A DNA stretch of 64,000 bases from NCBI RefSeq assembly GCF_000741175.1, contig NZ_JGYS01000006.1, positions 62,001 to 126,000 of the forward strand, given 5' to 3'. This document shows positions 19,901 to 28,478 of this stretch, in pieces. This DNA comes from Bifidobacterium callitrichos DSM 23973. GTDB taxonomy: Bacteria > Actinomycetota > Actinomycetes > Actinomycetales > Bifidobacteriaceae. Made by a program: the position numbers and the translations under genes. The notes under the pieces are model-generated. The model had not been told where the DNA came from. It did no database searches and saw only the letters and a program-made list of their open reading frames with translations. The stretch's first letter is position 1. Each line of letters begins with the position of its first letter.

Positions 19901-21342
19901 TATGGAGCGACGAAACCAGCGAATACTATTCCTCGGGCGAGGACGGGCTGTCCCAATGGATGGGGGAGGCCTCCCAGCTGTTTGCGTCGATGGGCCTGAA
20001 CAACATCAACGGCCGCTCGGAGAGCGGCCGTGCCAGCGCCACCAACCGCATGCTCAGGTGGATCCGCGACGCCGTCAAAGAGTCCGATGAACAGGCGCAC
20101 TCCTCCCAGTACACCGCGTTGCCGGAGAGTCTGCCCGCCAACGTGAAGGCGATCATCGCTCAGGCGCAGGCCGCCGGAATCCCGATCAAGGGCTCCGGCT
20201 ACGACAACCAGATTCGCGTCATGCGCTGGCTCGTCGACTACTTCACCAGCGCCGACAACCACTTCACCTACTCGCTCGACGCGCCCGACGGCGACGGCCG
20301 GTCGAACATGGAGGTCATCAACGCTTTCCTCGACCCGGACTCCGGCCATGCCGGCTACTGCCAGCACTACGCCTCCGCGCTTGCGGTGCTGGCGCGTGCG
20401 ATGGGCGTGCCCACCCGCATCGTCCTCGGCTACAACTCCGGCTCCGACGACGAGAAGGATGCAGACGGCTATATTGCGGTCAAGTCCCGCCAGCTGCACG
20501 CGTGGGTCGAGGCCTACCTCGACGGCGTCGGCTGGGTTCCGTTTGACGTGACTCCCGCCAGCGAGCAGAACGGCACGCTCGGCGATGCGGCGTCCGCGAC
20601 CGCGCAGCAGTCCCAGTCCACCGGCTCCTCCGATCAGGCCACCACCGACACGCAGTCCGATCAGAGCGACGCGAACGATTCCTCCTCCCAGTCGTCCTCC
20701 GATTCCGCCTCGTCCGATTCCTCGCAGGAGACCGATGGCCAGACGGAGGAGCAGACGGGCACGCGGAGGAAAGCATCCTCTTCCTCGGCCTCCGAGAAGT
20801 CCATATGGTCGCGGGCGTCCGCGTGGTTCGGCTCCCTGCCGATGTGGGGGCGTGCGTTGTTCGGCACGGGAGGCGCCGTGGCGCTGATCATGCTGCTTGT
20901 GTTCGCGCCCCGTGGCGTGCGCTGGTGGCGTCGTCGGCGGTGCATCGCGTTGACGCGCGCGTCCGCTGAGCAGCCGGATGACGCGGCGTTGCGCGCCCGC
21001 GCGTGGCGTGCGGCGTGGGAGCAGCTCAAACGCGAGGGGCGGCGCCGTGGCGTGCGCTGGTCCCCGTCCGATACGGACATGGCGATCGCCGCCCGCATCG
21101 CCGATGCATATGGACAGCAGTCCAGTGGGCGACGGCCGGATGGCAGTGCGAATGGCAGCACCTCCGTAGGCATGACCGGCGATGCGCCTGCCGGTGTCTT
21201 CGACGACACGCCGAAGACCGTCCTGCGCGTATCTCGAAACGCCGTCGCGGCCGCTTTCGGCGGTGAGACCGAACACGTCGGGAGGCTCCCGCATGATCTC
21301 CGACGCCTGTTCGTGGCGCCGCGACACGCCGATGGGCGATGA
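16915..21342 (+). CDS. DUF58-transglutaminase (TgpA-like) membrane fusion protein
   Basis: 1475 residues that join two usually separate MoxR partners. After two helices (about 42-85) comes a DUF58 region whose core RGYTPGDPIKLISWKHTAR lies near 194-212. A block of several membrane helices follows (about 415-640). The large outer part holds a transglutaminase-like domain with Cys1149 (GYCQHYAS), His1195 (QLHAWVEAY) and Asp1211 (WVPFDVTP), a complete triad. A Ser/Gln-rich linker, one last helix (about 1304-1326) and a cytoplasmic DUF4129-like tail end the protein. It begins four bases after moxR. A cell-envelope role is inferred from the family. Confidence 0.88.
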   Translation: MAGATGMSTKTSATRSQSTAASATASASASPSPRLRRHGLIRPALPMLWLVLIGGVLCYMGMLLDERTLMAAAVALCAMTVVSLIGALAQWLWGFPAGERTVTAQYERLDHHGNVVSHVIGELPDRRGLYRTHSVVVRWYSPFGLFAASKVEKAAGETLILPDDERSVPADAARAIGRRVAGLAQSEQMGSVRGYTPGDPIKLISWKHTARRGKLMTRETGRDERATLLLAVNTRGADGLDAERMDSEVAALVPFLAGMGPGMVPGAVSGAGMRVVVTDGVTFHEGESAARRFLAAVCVDGDAACAPTDTACAAGVSRFAQNQSGPVTVVICDASDSKGFEHALESTPVADRLRILTPMRQATERFAQTVLSGAQASSSTAQTAPRTVQTPVRIAQAFARIGRLADKVRSMEAGPILPIVICALMLLTVFALTLKGLSGLVSPSGAWIWFAGALLAVASIEASIPWSVLRAQRTWRSRLRLELIRIGAYALLTALATAILLVIRLHDLTGEWLFSREQGIGGSWAMVKYSVLEGFNELNLQLPPLKVSILGDIFLILVVAISAIVIRCLLTVRALMPAMGLLAVTALAADYAIVGHVTPWWQIAVLVMAFAMGVWALRPRRMRPPAAIVASIVVVAITLAGGPSAETLAYDVPLSIGEGGGMFTSNTVSPMIDLKRNIAAGSDTTVLRYRSYRRMYLRMTTLDQFDGDTWGYNKNLALDAGLYGAGIQLGRNASDDLRIEQRRVNSPLAAYMQLLGYFGYDVAGVSQDTLERFMGYARVRVDTLRSRFLPMPGLTTDVDGLGSDWLKYQDGSVYNRSGSTSSDTAYTASGSYIDPIRSSSGFSELNVIDDTVAKLNSQNANEDANTQQWIQARSALPGAGLGEIRQDSVLIHATIGSDGVVRGPNDWELGRVSTYDIVWGADAGRNGQDGQSGQDGQDGDGHTVIGGAGRPSDITFNSTVIEQLGIGEDGVMLGFSDDGRSVTIAMPIKQFDIGTIWSDETSEYYSSGEDGLSQWMGEASQLFASMGLNNINGRSESGRASATNRMLRWIRDAVKESDEQAHSSQYTALPESLPANVKAIIAQAQAAGIPIKGSGYDNQIRVMRWLVDYFTSADNHFTYSLDAPDGDGRSNMEVINAFLDPDSGHAGYCQHYASALAVLARAMGVPTRIVLGYNSGSDDEKDADGYIAVKSRQLHAWVEAYLDGVGWVPFDVTPASEQNGTLGDAASATAQQSQSTGSSDQATTDTQSDQSDANDSSSQSSSDSASSDSSQETDGQTEEQTGTRRKASSSSASEKSIWSRASAWFGSLPMWGRALFGTGGAVALIMLLVFAPRGVRWWRRRRCIALTRASAEQPDDAALRARAWRAAWEQLKREGRRRGVRWSPSDTDMAIAARIADAYGQQSSGRRPDGSANGSTSVGMTGDAPAGVFDDTPKTVLRVSRNAVAAAFGGETEHVGRLPHDLRRLFVAPRHADGR

Positions 21343-21597
21343 TTCCCGGTCCGATTTCAGCTGCTCATGAGGCGCGTATGAGGCCTCGAAACCCTGTTTT
21401 AAGGCCTCGCGACACGCCGATGGACGCTTTTCGCCGAAAATTCATCTTTCGTTGGAATTCCAACGATTTGAGGATGTCAAAATGATGTTTTTAAACCCGA
21501 TTCGCCGACACCGACTTGCGCGCTCGGAAATCCCATGGCATGATGTTCGAGTTGCCTGACGAGGTCAAAACAAACAAGACCTCCGAGAGTGACGACT

Positions 21598-21679
21598 GGC
21601 GGGTTTCCCAAGCGGTCAAAGGGAGCTGACTGTAAATCAGCCGCTTCGTGCTTCATAGGTTCGAATCCTATACCCGCCA
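21598..21679 (+). tRNA. tRNA-Tyr (GTA)
   Basis: Class II tRNA of 82 bases with anticodon GTA (GACTGTAAATC). Acceptor GGCGGGT pairs with ACCCGCC, followed by A; T-arm TAGGTTCGAATCCTA is present. Confidence 0.95.
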
Positions 21680-21680
21680 C

Positions 21681-21752
<72 letters not shown>

Positions 21753-21756
21753 CTCT

Positions 21757-21830
21757 GGCGGGGTAGCTCAGCTGGCTAGAGCGTACGACTCATAATCGTA
21801 AGGTCAAGAGTTCGAGCCTCTTCCTCGCTA
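21757..21830 (+). tRNA. tRNA-Met (CAT), elongator type
   Basis: 74 bases; anticodon CAT in GACTCATAATC. Acceptor GGCGGGG pairs with CCTCGCT through two wobble pairs; T-arm AAGAGTTCGAGCCTCTT. The TAGCTCAG D-arm and paired first base favour an elongator. Confidence 0.9.
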
Positions 21831-21836
21831 CAAATG

Positions 21837-21866
21837 CGCCCGTCGGCTGACGGGCGTTCCTTTTAG
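21837..21866 (+). terminator. Hairpin between the tRNA cluster and rpmG
   Basis: CGCCCGTC pairs with GACGGGCG around GGCT, followed by TTCCTTTT. It could terminate the tRNA transcript or be a processing site. Confidence 0.75.
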
Positions 21867-21885
21867 ACTACAGAGGTGAATGAAC

Positions 21886-22053
21886 ATGGCTAAGAGCGCC
21901 GACATCCGTCCCGGCATCACGCTGGCATGCACCGAGTGCAAGGAGCGTAACTACATCACGACGAAGAACCGTCGTAACACGCCCGATCGCCTCGAGCTGA
22001 AGAAGTTCTGCCCGCGCTGCGGCAAGCAGACCGTGCACCGCGAGACCCGCTGA
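21886..22053 (+). CDS. rpmG: 50S ribosomal protein L33
   Basis: 55 residues, [19 protein letters not shown]... ending KQTVHRETR. Cys15, Cys18, Cys42 and Cys45 make this the zinc-binding (C+) form. GAGGTGAATGAAC precedes the ATG. It follows the tRNA cluster and is closed by its own terminator. Confidence 0.97.
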   Translation: MAKSADIRPGITLACTECKERNYITTKNRRNTPDRLELKKFCPRCGKQTVHRETR

Positions 22054-22071
22054 GCACGCTAAGGCTTTCCC

Positions 22072-22110
22072 AAGGAACCCGGCCCCAACAGGCCGGGTTC
22101 CTTGCGTTTT
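22072..22110 (+). terminator. Terminator of rpmG
   Basis: AAGGAACCCGGCC pairs with GGCCGGGTTCCTT around CCAACA, followed by GCGTTTT. Confidence 0.93.
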
Positions 22111-22129
22111 GCAAGTACGATAGTCAGTT

Positions 22130-23398
22130 ATGACCAGCTTTGCAGAGATCACCACGATCGGAGTGGGCGGGCACATCGCCCGTTTCGTAGAGCCGACCAC
22201 CCGCGTCGGCGTCATCGAGGCCGTTGAGGAGACCGATTCCAAGGGACTGCCGCTGTGCGTCATCGGCGGCGGCTCCAACATGCTCGTTTCCGATGAACCG
22301 TTCGAAGGCGTCGTCGTGCGCGACGCCCGCCGACGCATCACCGTGCCTGACGAGGCCGCGCCCGTCGAAGGGGAGGACCGCACCGTCCATGTCAACGCCG
22401 AGGCCGGTGCCAACTGGGACGATTTCGTGGCGTTCACCGTTTCACTCGGCCTCGAGGGCGTCGAGGGCCTGTCCGGCATCCCCGGCACGGTCGGCGCCTG
22501 CGTGGTGCAGAACATCGGCGCATACGGCCAGGAGGTCGCGACCTGCGTCGAATCGGTCGAGGTGTGGGACCGCGAGACCAAGACCACCTGCGAGCTCACG
22601 CCCGAGGACCTTCACTTCGGATACCGCTCCTCGGCGCTCAAGACGAGCATGTATGCCGCTCCGGCGACGCCCGCCGACCGGTTCTTCCCCACGCCACGCT
22701 ACGTGGTGCTGTCCGTCACGTTCGCGCTCAGGCATTCGGCGAACGGCACGGTCGGTTTCGGACAGCTCGCCAAGGCGCTCGGCGTCGATGTGGGGGCGCG
22801 GATGAGGACGACCGCGATCCGCGACGCCGTGCTCGCCGTGCGCGCCTCCAAGGGCATGCTCGAGGATCCGACCCGCTATGTCGAGACGGCCATGATCGGC
22901 ACCAAGCGCGAGGAGAACATCATCGCCGACTTGAGGCGTCTCGCCGACGGCGCCGCACCCGCCGGCCGGGACGGCCGAGACGGCCATGCCGGCCGGGACC
23001 ACTCCGGACTGCCTGCGGCCGACTACGACCGCCACAGCTGCGGCTCGTTCTTCATGAATCCGATACTGACGCCCGAGGAGGCCGCGAAGCTGCCCGAGGA
23101 CGCGCCGCGGTTCGCGGCGACGCTGCCCGACGGGGGCGAAGGCGTCAAGACCTCCGCCGCGTGGCTCATCGATCACGCCGGATTCCACAAGGGATTCGCG
23201 CTCGCCGGTGCATCCGGGAGGGACGGCGTCCCCGCCAGCCTGTCCACGCGGCACACGCTGGCGCTGACCAATCGTGGCGACGCCTCCTCGGACGACATCG
23301 TCGCCCTCGCCAAGGCCGTGCAGGCGGGCGTCAGGGAGCGCTTCGGCGTCGCGCTGGTCCCGGAGCCGGTGTGCGTGGGCATCGATCTGCGCCCGTGA
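22130..23398 (+). CDS. murB: UDP-N-acetylenolpyruvoylglucosamine reductase MurB
   Basis: FAD enzyme of peptidoglycan precursor synthesis, reducing UDP-GlcNAc-enolpyruvate with NADPH. 422 residues, with the FAD-site LCVIGGGSNMLVSDEPF, the GIPGTVGACVVQNIGAYGQEV core and, near the end, CGSFFMNPIL with the catalytic Ser and AAWLIDHAGFHKG. The form is the longer one common in actinobacteria; a Gly/Asp-rich insert (AGRDGRDGHAGRDHSG) lies before the Ser motif. ATG 22130 follows TACGAT at a distance that allows a very short leader. Confidence 0.95.
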   Translation: MTSFAEITTIGVGGHIARFVEPTTRVGVIEAVEETDSKGLPLCVIGGGSNMLVSDEPFEGVVVRDARRRITVPDEAAPVEGEDRTVHVNAEAGANWDDFVAFTVSLGLEGVEGLSGIPGTVGACVVQNIGAYGQEVATCVESVEVWDRETKTTCELTPEDLHFGYRSSALKTSMYAAPATPADRFFPTPRYVVLSVTFALRHSANGTVGFGQLAKALGVDVGARMRTTAIRDAVLAVRASKGMLEDPTRYVETAMIGTKREENIIADLRRLADGAAPAGRDGRDGHAGRDHSGLPAADYDRHSCGSFFMNPILTPEEAAKLPEDAPRFAATLPDGGEGVKTSAAWLIDHAGFHKGFALAGASGRDGVPASLSTRHTLALTNRGDASSDDIVALAKAVQAGVRERFGVALVPEPVCVGIDLRP

Positions 23399-23404
23399 CA
23401 TCGT

Positions 23405-23470
23405 GATCGTCCGTGGATCGTCCGTGGATCGTCCGTGAACGCTCCGTGAGCGCTCACGGACGATCCACGG
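23405..23470. repeat. Tandem 11-mers within a long hairpin after murB
   Basis: GATCGTCCGTG occurs three times head to tail (23405, 23416, 23427). The arm CCGTGGATCGTCCGTGA (23422-23438) pairs perfectly with 23454-23470. No T run follows, so it may be a transcript end or a repeat element. Confidence 0.8.
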
Positions 23471-23586
23471 CGTCCAGCATCCGGAAGGCTTGATACATTC
23501 CCGTAACGTTGTCTTCCGCAATGAACGGTTTTCGGCCTATACTCTCTACTCGAACAAATTCCGGAGAGCAGAAGGCCATAACCAAC

Positions 23587-25113
23587 ATGCAACTATTCCG
23601 AACCAAATCCGTCGAGCAGACCATCGCCGAAACCGGCGAGGAGGGTCGCACGCTCAAGCGCAACCTCACGTGGTGGGATCTGTCCATCATGGGCGTCGCC
23701 GTCGCCGTCGGCGCCGGCATCTTCTCGGTCGGCGCGCAGGCGGCCGCGTTCCACGCCGGCCCCGCCGTCATCATCAGCTTCCTGATCGCCGGCATCGTGT
23801 GCGGCGCGGCCGTCATGTGCTACGCCGAATTCGCCTCGATGATCCCGGTGGCGGGCTCCGCCTACACCTTCACGTACACCACGGTCGGCGAGATCATGGC
23901 GTGGATCATCGGCTGGGACCTGATCCTCGAGATGCTCATGGCGGGTTCCGTGATCTCCAAGTACTGGGGCGTCTACCTCAACGACTTCATGCGTCTGATG
24001 GGTTGGGACGCCAACACGAACATCGCCATCGGCTCGTTCAACCTCGACGTCGCCCCGATCATCATCGTCGCGTTCTTCACCACGCTGCTCGTGTTCGGCA
24101 CCAAGATCGGCGCCCGCGTGGACGGAGCGATGACCGTGCTCAAGATCGCGATCGTGTTCTTCGTCGTGATCGTCGGCTTCTTCTACGTCAAGGCGTCCAA
24201 CTTCACGCCGTTCATCCCGCCGAGCGAGCCCGCCTCCAACGTGCAGAGCTCCGCGGCCGTCGCCGGCGTGATGGGCCAGCCGCTGTGGCAGTGGGCCACC
24301 GGCATGACCCCGTCCATCTACGGTGTGCCCGGCATCCTGTCCGGCGCGGCGCTCGTGTTCTTCGCGTTCATCGGCTTCGACGTCGTGGCCACCGCCTCCG
24401 AGGAGACCAAGAACCCGCACAGGAACGTGCCGCTCGGCATCGGCGTCGGCATGGCGCTGATCATCGTCATGTACATGCTCGTCGCCGTCGTCACCACCGG
24501 CATGGTCTCCTACAAGGATCTCGCCAAGCAGGACAGCCCGTCGCTGGCCACCGCGTTCGAGCTGGTCGGCGCCAACTGGGCCGCCAAGATCATCAGTTTC
24601 GGCATCGTGCTGGGGCTCGCCACCGTCGTCATGGTGCTGCTGCTGGGCCTGACCCGCATCGTCTTCGCGATGAGCCGTGACGGCCTGCTGCCGCGTAGCC
24701 TGTCCAAGACCGGCAAGCACGGCACCCCGGCCGGCCTGCAGATCGGCGTCGGCGTGGTCGTCGCCCTCGTCGCCGCATGCTTCGACATCGGTGTCCTCTC
24801 CGACATGGTGAACATCGGCACGCTTTCCGCGTTCACGCTCGTCGCGATCTCCATCCCGATCATGCGAGCCAAGCGCCCCGACCTGCCGCGCGCCTTCAAG
24901 ATGCCCGGCAATCCGTGGATTCCGATCCTCATCGGTCTGGCGAACCTGTGGCTCATGCTCAACCTCACGGTCCTGACCTGGATCCGTTTCGTCGTGTGGC
25001 TCGTCGTCGGCTTCGCGATCTACTTCGGCTACGGCTACTGGCATGCGCGACTCGGCAAGGGCGACCTGACCGACAAGCTCTCCGCCGAAACCGACAAGGC
25101 GGTCAACGGCTGA
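23587..25113 (+). CDS. APC-family amino acid permease
   Basis: 508 residues with about twelve to fourteen hydrophobic helices, starting after a basic cytoplasmic end (EEGRTLKRNLTWWDL). IMGVAVAVGAGIFSVG carries the APC GxG(I) substrate-binding break, and FIGFDVVATASEETKNPHRNVP is the signature of the cationic/general amino acid (CAT/YfnA) branch. ATG 23587 is chosen because family similarity begins there; upstream in-frame ATGs add a non-conserved stretch. The substrate is not resolved. Confidence 0.9.
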   Translation: MQLFRTKSVEQTIAETGEEGRTLKRNLTWWDLSIMGVAVAVGAGIFSVGAQAAAFHAGPAVIISFLIAGIVCGAAVMCYAEFASMIPVAGSAYTFTYTTVGEIMAWIIGWDLILEMLMAGSVISKYWGVYLNDFMRLMGWDANTNIAIGSFNLDVAPIIIVAFFTTLLVFGTKIGARVDGAMTVLKIAIVFFVVIVGFFYVKASNFTPFIPPSEPASNVQSSAAVAGVMGQPLWQWATGMTPSIYGVPGILSGAALVFFAFIGFDVVATASEETKNPHRNVPLGIGVGMALIIVMYMLVAVVTTGMVSYKDLAKQDSPSLATAFELVGANWAAKIISFGIVLGLATVVMVLLLGLTRIVFAMSRDGLLPRSLSKTGKHGTPAGLQIGVGVVVALVAACFDIGVLSDMVNIGTLSAFTLVAISIPIMRAKRPDLPRAFKMPGNPWIPILIGLANLWLMLNLTVLTWIRFVVWLVVGFAIYFGYGYWHARLGKGDLTDKLSAETDKAVNG

Positions 25114-25186
25114 GTCAACCTGAGTCAACGGTTGACGCGGCAAGGGGCGCGGCGAATGCAGCACAGCGAGTCCGCGCGCGAGACTA

Positions 25187-25211
25187 TCCTTAGAGCAGTT
25201 TGATCTAAGGA
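25187..25211 (+). promoter_or_regulatory. Inverted repeat abutting the ferredoxin ribosome site
   Basis: TCCTTAGA (25187-25194) and TCTAAGGA (25204-25211) form an eight-base palindrome with nine between. The right arm includes part of the AAGGAGG ribosome site, so it could be an operator near the transcription start or a hairpin that limits translation. Confidence 0.5.
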
Positions 25212-25218
25212 GGATCCG

Positions 25219-25542
25219 ATGCCATACGTTGTCGCCCAGCCTTGCGTTGACGTCAAGGACAAGGCCTGCGTGGACGAGTGCCCGGTCGACTGCATCTACG
25301 AGGGCTCCCGCTCGCTGTACATCAACCCGAACGAGTGCGTCGACTGCGGTGCGTGCGAGCCGGTCTGCCCGACCGAGGCCATCTTCTACGAGGATGATCT
25401 GCCGGACGAGTGGGCTTGGTACAAGGATGCCGCCGCCAACTTCTTCGCCGAGGTCGGTGATTTCGGCGGCGCCTCCGCCCACGGCCCGATCGGCAAGGAC
25501 CCCGAGCAGGTCGCGGCGCTGCCCCCGCAGAATCAGGACTGA
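25219..25542 (+). CDS. fdxA: 7Fe-8S ferredoxin (FdxA type)
   Basis: Small soluble electron carrier, 107 residues. First cluster cysteines Cys9, Cys17, Cys21 and Cys25; second set Cys40, Cys43, Cys46 and Cys50 ([13 protein letters not shown]). The tail with [16 protein letters not shown] is typical of actinobacterial FdxA. Start ATG with AAGGAGG five bases upstream. In bifidobacteria and relatives the gene commonly lies before a DapC-like aminotransferase, as here, though a terminator separates them. Confidence 0.96.
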   Translation: MPYVVAQPCVDVKDKACVDECPVDCIYEGSRSLYINPNECVDCGACEPVCPTEAIFYEDDLPDEWAWYKDAAANFFAEVGDFGGASAHGPIGKDPEQVAALPPQNQD

Positions 25543-25582
25543 TCGCCTCCGATCGCAAGCGGGTACGGGCGTTTCCGTATCG

Positions 25583-25611
25583 AAATCCTCCCCATCTCGG
25601 GGAGGATTTTT
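25583..25611 (+). terminator. Terminator of the ferredoxin gene
   Basis: AAATCCTCCCC pairs with GGGGAGGATTT, tail TTTTT. Confidence 0.93.
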
Positions 25612-25727
25612 CGTCAGGCGGCTATCCTTGTTGCACAACCGTTCCCGCTTTTCCGGTCCCGGCGCTCCATCGCGAACGCCCGGCAAGCCGGCGAGGCGGG
25701 ACAAGCAGAGAGAAAGGCTTCACGCCC

Positions 25728-26918
25728 ATGGGTTTCCACGCGTATTCATCGCCGTATGACTGGTCCCGCATCGCGGGCTACAAGAAGACCGCGCAGACGG
25801 TCGAAGGCGGCATGATCGACCTGTCCGTCGGCTCCCCGGTCGATCCGGTCCCGGCATCCGTGCGGGACGCCCTCGCGGGCGGATCCGACGCGGCGAACGC
25901 CCACGGATACCCCGTCACCGCAGGCACCGCCGACCTCAAGGGGGCGATCGACTGGTGGTTCCGCCACCTGCGCGGCGTGGACCTGAAGTCGATCAACGCG
26001 GCCGTCGTCCCCACCGTCGGCTCCAAGGAGGCCGTCGCGCTGATGGCCTCGCTGCTGCATCTGGGCGAGGGCGACGTCGTCGTCCAGCCGAAGGTCTCCT
26101 ACCCGACGTACGAGATCGGCACCCAGCTGGCCGGGGCGACGGTGCTCAAGGTCGACGACGTGGCCGACGTGGAGTCGTGGCGGCACGTGCCGAACGTGAA
26201 GGCCGTATGGGTCAACTCGCCGTGCAACCCCACCGGTGAGGTGCTCGGCGCCGACTGGCTCGCCGACATCGTGGCGGCCGCTCGTTCGATCGGCGCGGTC
26301 GTCCTGTCCGACGAATGCTACGCGCTTATGGACTGGCGGTCGGCCACGACTGCCTCGATCGCTCCGGCCGCCGAATCGAACGAAACCACCGCGGCCGACG
26401 CATTCAACCTCTCCGCCACACCCTGCGCGCTGAACTCGCGCGTGTGCGAGAACAGCGCCGACGGCGTGCTCGTCCTCTACTCGCTGTCTAAACAGAGCAA
26501 CATGGCCGGCTATCGCACCGCGCTCATCGCCGGCGATTACCGGCTCGTCACGGACATGGCCGAATACCGCAAGCAGATCGGCCAGATCATCCCCGGCCCG
26601 GTGCAGGCCGCCATGGCCGCCGGCCTGCGTGATGTCGAATCGGTACGCGAGCAGTGGCGCCGCTACCATGATCGGCTGATCCGACTCGTCGACGCCCTGC
26701 GCGCGCATGGCTATGACGCGGCGATGCCGTCCGGCGCACTGTACGCGTGGGTCAGGGCCATCACCGGCGACTGCTGGGCCGACATGGCCGATCTCGCCCG
26801 CATCGGCATCATCGCCAGCCCCGGCGAGTTCTACGGCGCTCCCGCATACCTGCGTTTCTCCGCCACCGCCACCGACGAGGCGATCGACGCCGCCTGCGCC
26901 CGCCTGCGCGCTGCGTGA
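25728..26918 (+). CDS. PLP-dependent aminotransferase, DapC-like (succinyl-diaminopimelate aminotransferase)
   Basis: 396 residues, fold-type I class I/II aminotransferase. Visible are MIDLSVGSPVDPVP at the start, NSPCNPTGEVLGAD, VVLSDECYALMDW with the PLP-ring Asp, and SLSKQSNMAGYR with the Schiff-base Lys255. The best fit is the actinobacterial DapC branch, which makes the amino group of diaminopimelate for lysine and peptidoglycan. The exact substrate is inferred. It converges on dinB with only twelve bases between the stops and no clear terminator. Confidence 0.87.
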   Translation: MGFHAYSSPYDWSRIAGYKKTAQTVEGGMIDLSVGSPVDPVPASVRDALAGGSDAANAHGYPVTAGTADLKGAIDWWFRHLRGVDLKSINAAVVPTVGSKEAVALMASLLHLGEGDVVVQPKVSYPTYEIGTQLAGATVLKVDDVADVESWRHVPNVKAVWVNSPCNPTGEVLGADWLADIVAAARSIGAVVLSDECYALMDWRSATTASIAPAAESNETTAADAFNLSATPCALNSRVCENSADGVLVLYSLSKQSNMAGYRTALIAGDYRLVTDMAEYRKQIGQIIPGPVQAAMAAGLRDVESVREQWRRYHDRLIRLVDALRAHGYDAAMPSGALYAWVRAITGDCWADMADLARIGIIASPGEFYGAPAYLRFSATATDEAIDAACARLRAA

Positions 26919-26930
26919 GTGCCTTGCCTG

Positions 26931-28202
26931 CTACGCGCCGAACTTGACCGCTTGATTGCCGAACCGTTGCCGCACCGCATCCAGTGCGGCCTCGGCCCGG
27001 CGTCTTCGATCGCTCGTCGTGCTCGCATCGGCGCTTTCCGCCTCCTCGATCATGTCGTCCAACGAAGGCTGCACCGCCGTCGCAGCCGTGTCCGACAGAC
27101 CGCTGGCGCTCATCCCCGCCAGCCGGATCAGCTTCGGCAATGGGGCGTCGCCCGCATCCATATCCATCCCCAGCATCTCATGCAGCAGACGCACGCACTG
27201 CGGATACAGCGCGCTCGCCGTATCCACCGGGCGCTGCAGCGTACGCGACCGCGTGCGATAGCTCAGGTCGGCGAACCGCAGCTTCACCGTGACCGTGCGC
27301 GCCACGAAGCCTCGGCGGCGCAGCGAGCCGGCCACTTCATCGCACGCCTCGCGCAGCAGACGACACACCACACGCTGATCGGTGGTGTCCTCAAGCAGCG
27401 TCTCCTCCGAGCCGATCGACTTCTCCACGCGAACCGGCGTCACCGTGCGATCATCAAGACCGCGCGACGCCATCCACAGGCCGTGCGCGGCCGCCGGAGA
27501 GCCGGTCGCCCGTTGCAGCGTCTCCATGCTCGTCGCCGCCAGATCGGCCACTGAATCGATGCCCCACGAGTTGAGCCGCTTCTCCAGCGACGGGCCGATG
27601 CCGGGAATGCCGCGCAACGGCATCAGCTGCACGAACTCGGCCGACCGGGCCTTCGGGATCAGCAGCATGCCGTTCGGCTTGGCGTTCGTCGACGCCATCT
27701 TCGCCACGAGCTTGTTCGCCGCGACACCCACAGAACAGGTCACATGGAACCGGCGCTCCACCTCGGCGCGGATCCATGCGCCGATCGCGCTCGGCCGTTT
27801 CCAGGCGAGCAGCGCGCCCGAGACGTCCATATACCCTTCATCGACTGACACCTGCTCCACCTGATCGGTGACGGCGTGGAAGACGGTGGTCATGATCTCG
27901 CGTGACACCGACCGGTAGTAGCGCATGTCCACCGGCAGGAAGACGCCGTCCGGGCACAGCTGACGGGCGCGGGCCGAAGGCATCGCCGAATTGATGCCGT
28001 ACCGTCTCGCCTCATAGCTGGCGGCGGACACCACCGAACGCGGGCCCGTGCCGATGATCACCGGTCTGCCCTTGAGCTCCGGATGACGTGCCACCTCGAG
28101 CGAGGCGTAGAACGCGTCCATATCGATATGCAGCACGGTGCATCCGGTCTCGTCGTGCCCCCAATCGCGTTTGGCGGCGGCCAGTCTCGGTGCGGTGCTC
28201 AT
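26931..28202 (-). CDS. dinB: DNA polymerase IV (Y-family)
   Basis: Translesion polymerase, 423 residues. Palm motifs LHIDMDAFYASLE and QVSVDEGYMDVSG hold the metal-binding acidic residues; SYEARRYGINSAMP and the little-finger HhH region GIPGIGPSLEKRL are present. The start at 28202 is chosen because TACAAT ends eight bases upstream on the minus strand, which implies a leaderless transcript; an in-frame ATG 63 bases further 5' lies upstream of that box. The C-terminal 50 residues are a charged tail. Confidence 0.95.
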   Translation of the reverse strand: MSTAPRLAAAKRDWGHDETGCTVLHIDMDAFYASLEVARHPELKGRPVIIGTGPRSVVSAASYEARRYGINSAMPSARARQLCPDGVFLPVDMRYYRSVSREIMTTVFHAVTDQVEQVSVDEGYMDVSGALLAWKRPSAIGAWIRAEVERRFHVTCSVGVAANKLVAKMASTNAKPNGMLLIPKARSAEFVQLMPLRGIPGIGPSLEKRLNSWGIDSVADLAATSMETLQRATGSPAAAHGLWMASRGLDDRTVTPVRVEKSIGSEETLLEDTTDQRVVCRLLREACDEVAGSLRRRGFVARTVTVKLRFADLSYRTRSRTLQRPVDTASALYPQCVRLLHEMLGMDMDAGDAPLPKLIRLAGMSASGLSDTAATAVQPSLDDMIEEAESADASTTSDRRRRAEAALDAVRQRFGNQAVKFGA

Positions 28203-28478
28203 ATCGCCGATTGTAGCTGTATGCTGAGGCTCCTCTCTTCGGATCTCGGTACCGCGGTCGGCCATGCCGTCCTGTTCACGACACGCTCAAGGCCGCTCGG
28301 CCAGGCCTACGGTCGTGAACAGGACGGCACGGCCGACCGCTCGTGTGTCTGGATTTTCTACCTTCCTACGTGGTTCGATCGTGGACTTCGTCCACTTTTC
28401 TGTCCGTATCATGACTGCGTATCGTGGGGGATCGGTGGCATTAGGCGGGGGAGCGCGGCTCGTGTAGCGTTGACGGAT

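Noticed and set aside
19150..21327. 725-codon minus-strand frame
   Set aside because: Antisense to the transglutaminase domain, which has an intact catalytic triad; the shadow protein is Gly/Arg/Val-rich without motifs.
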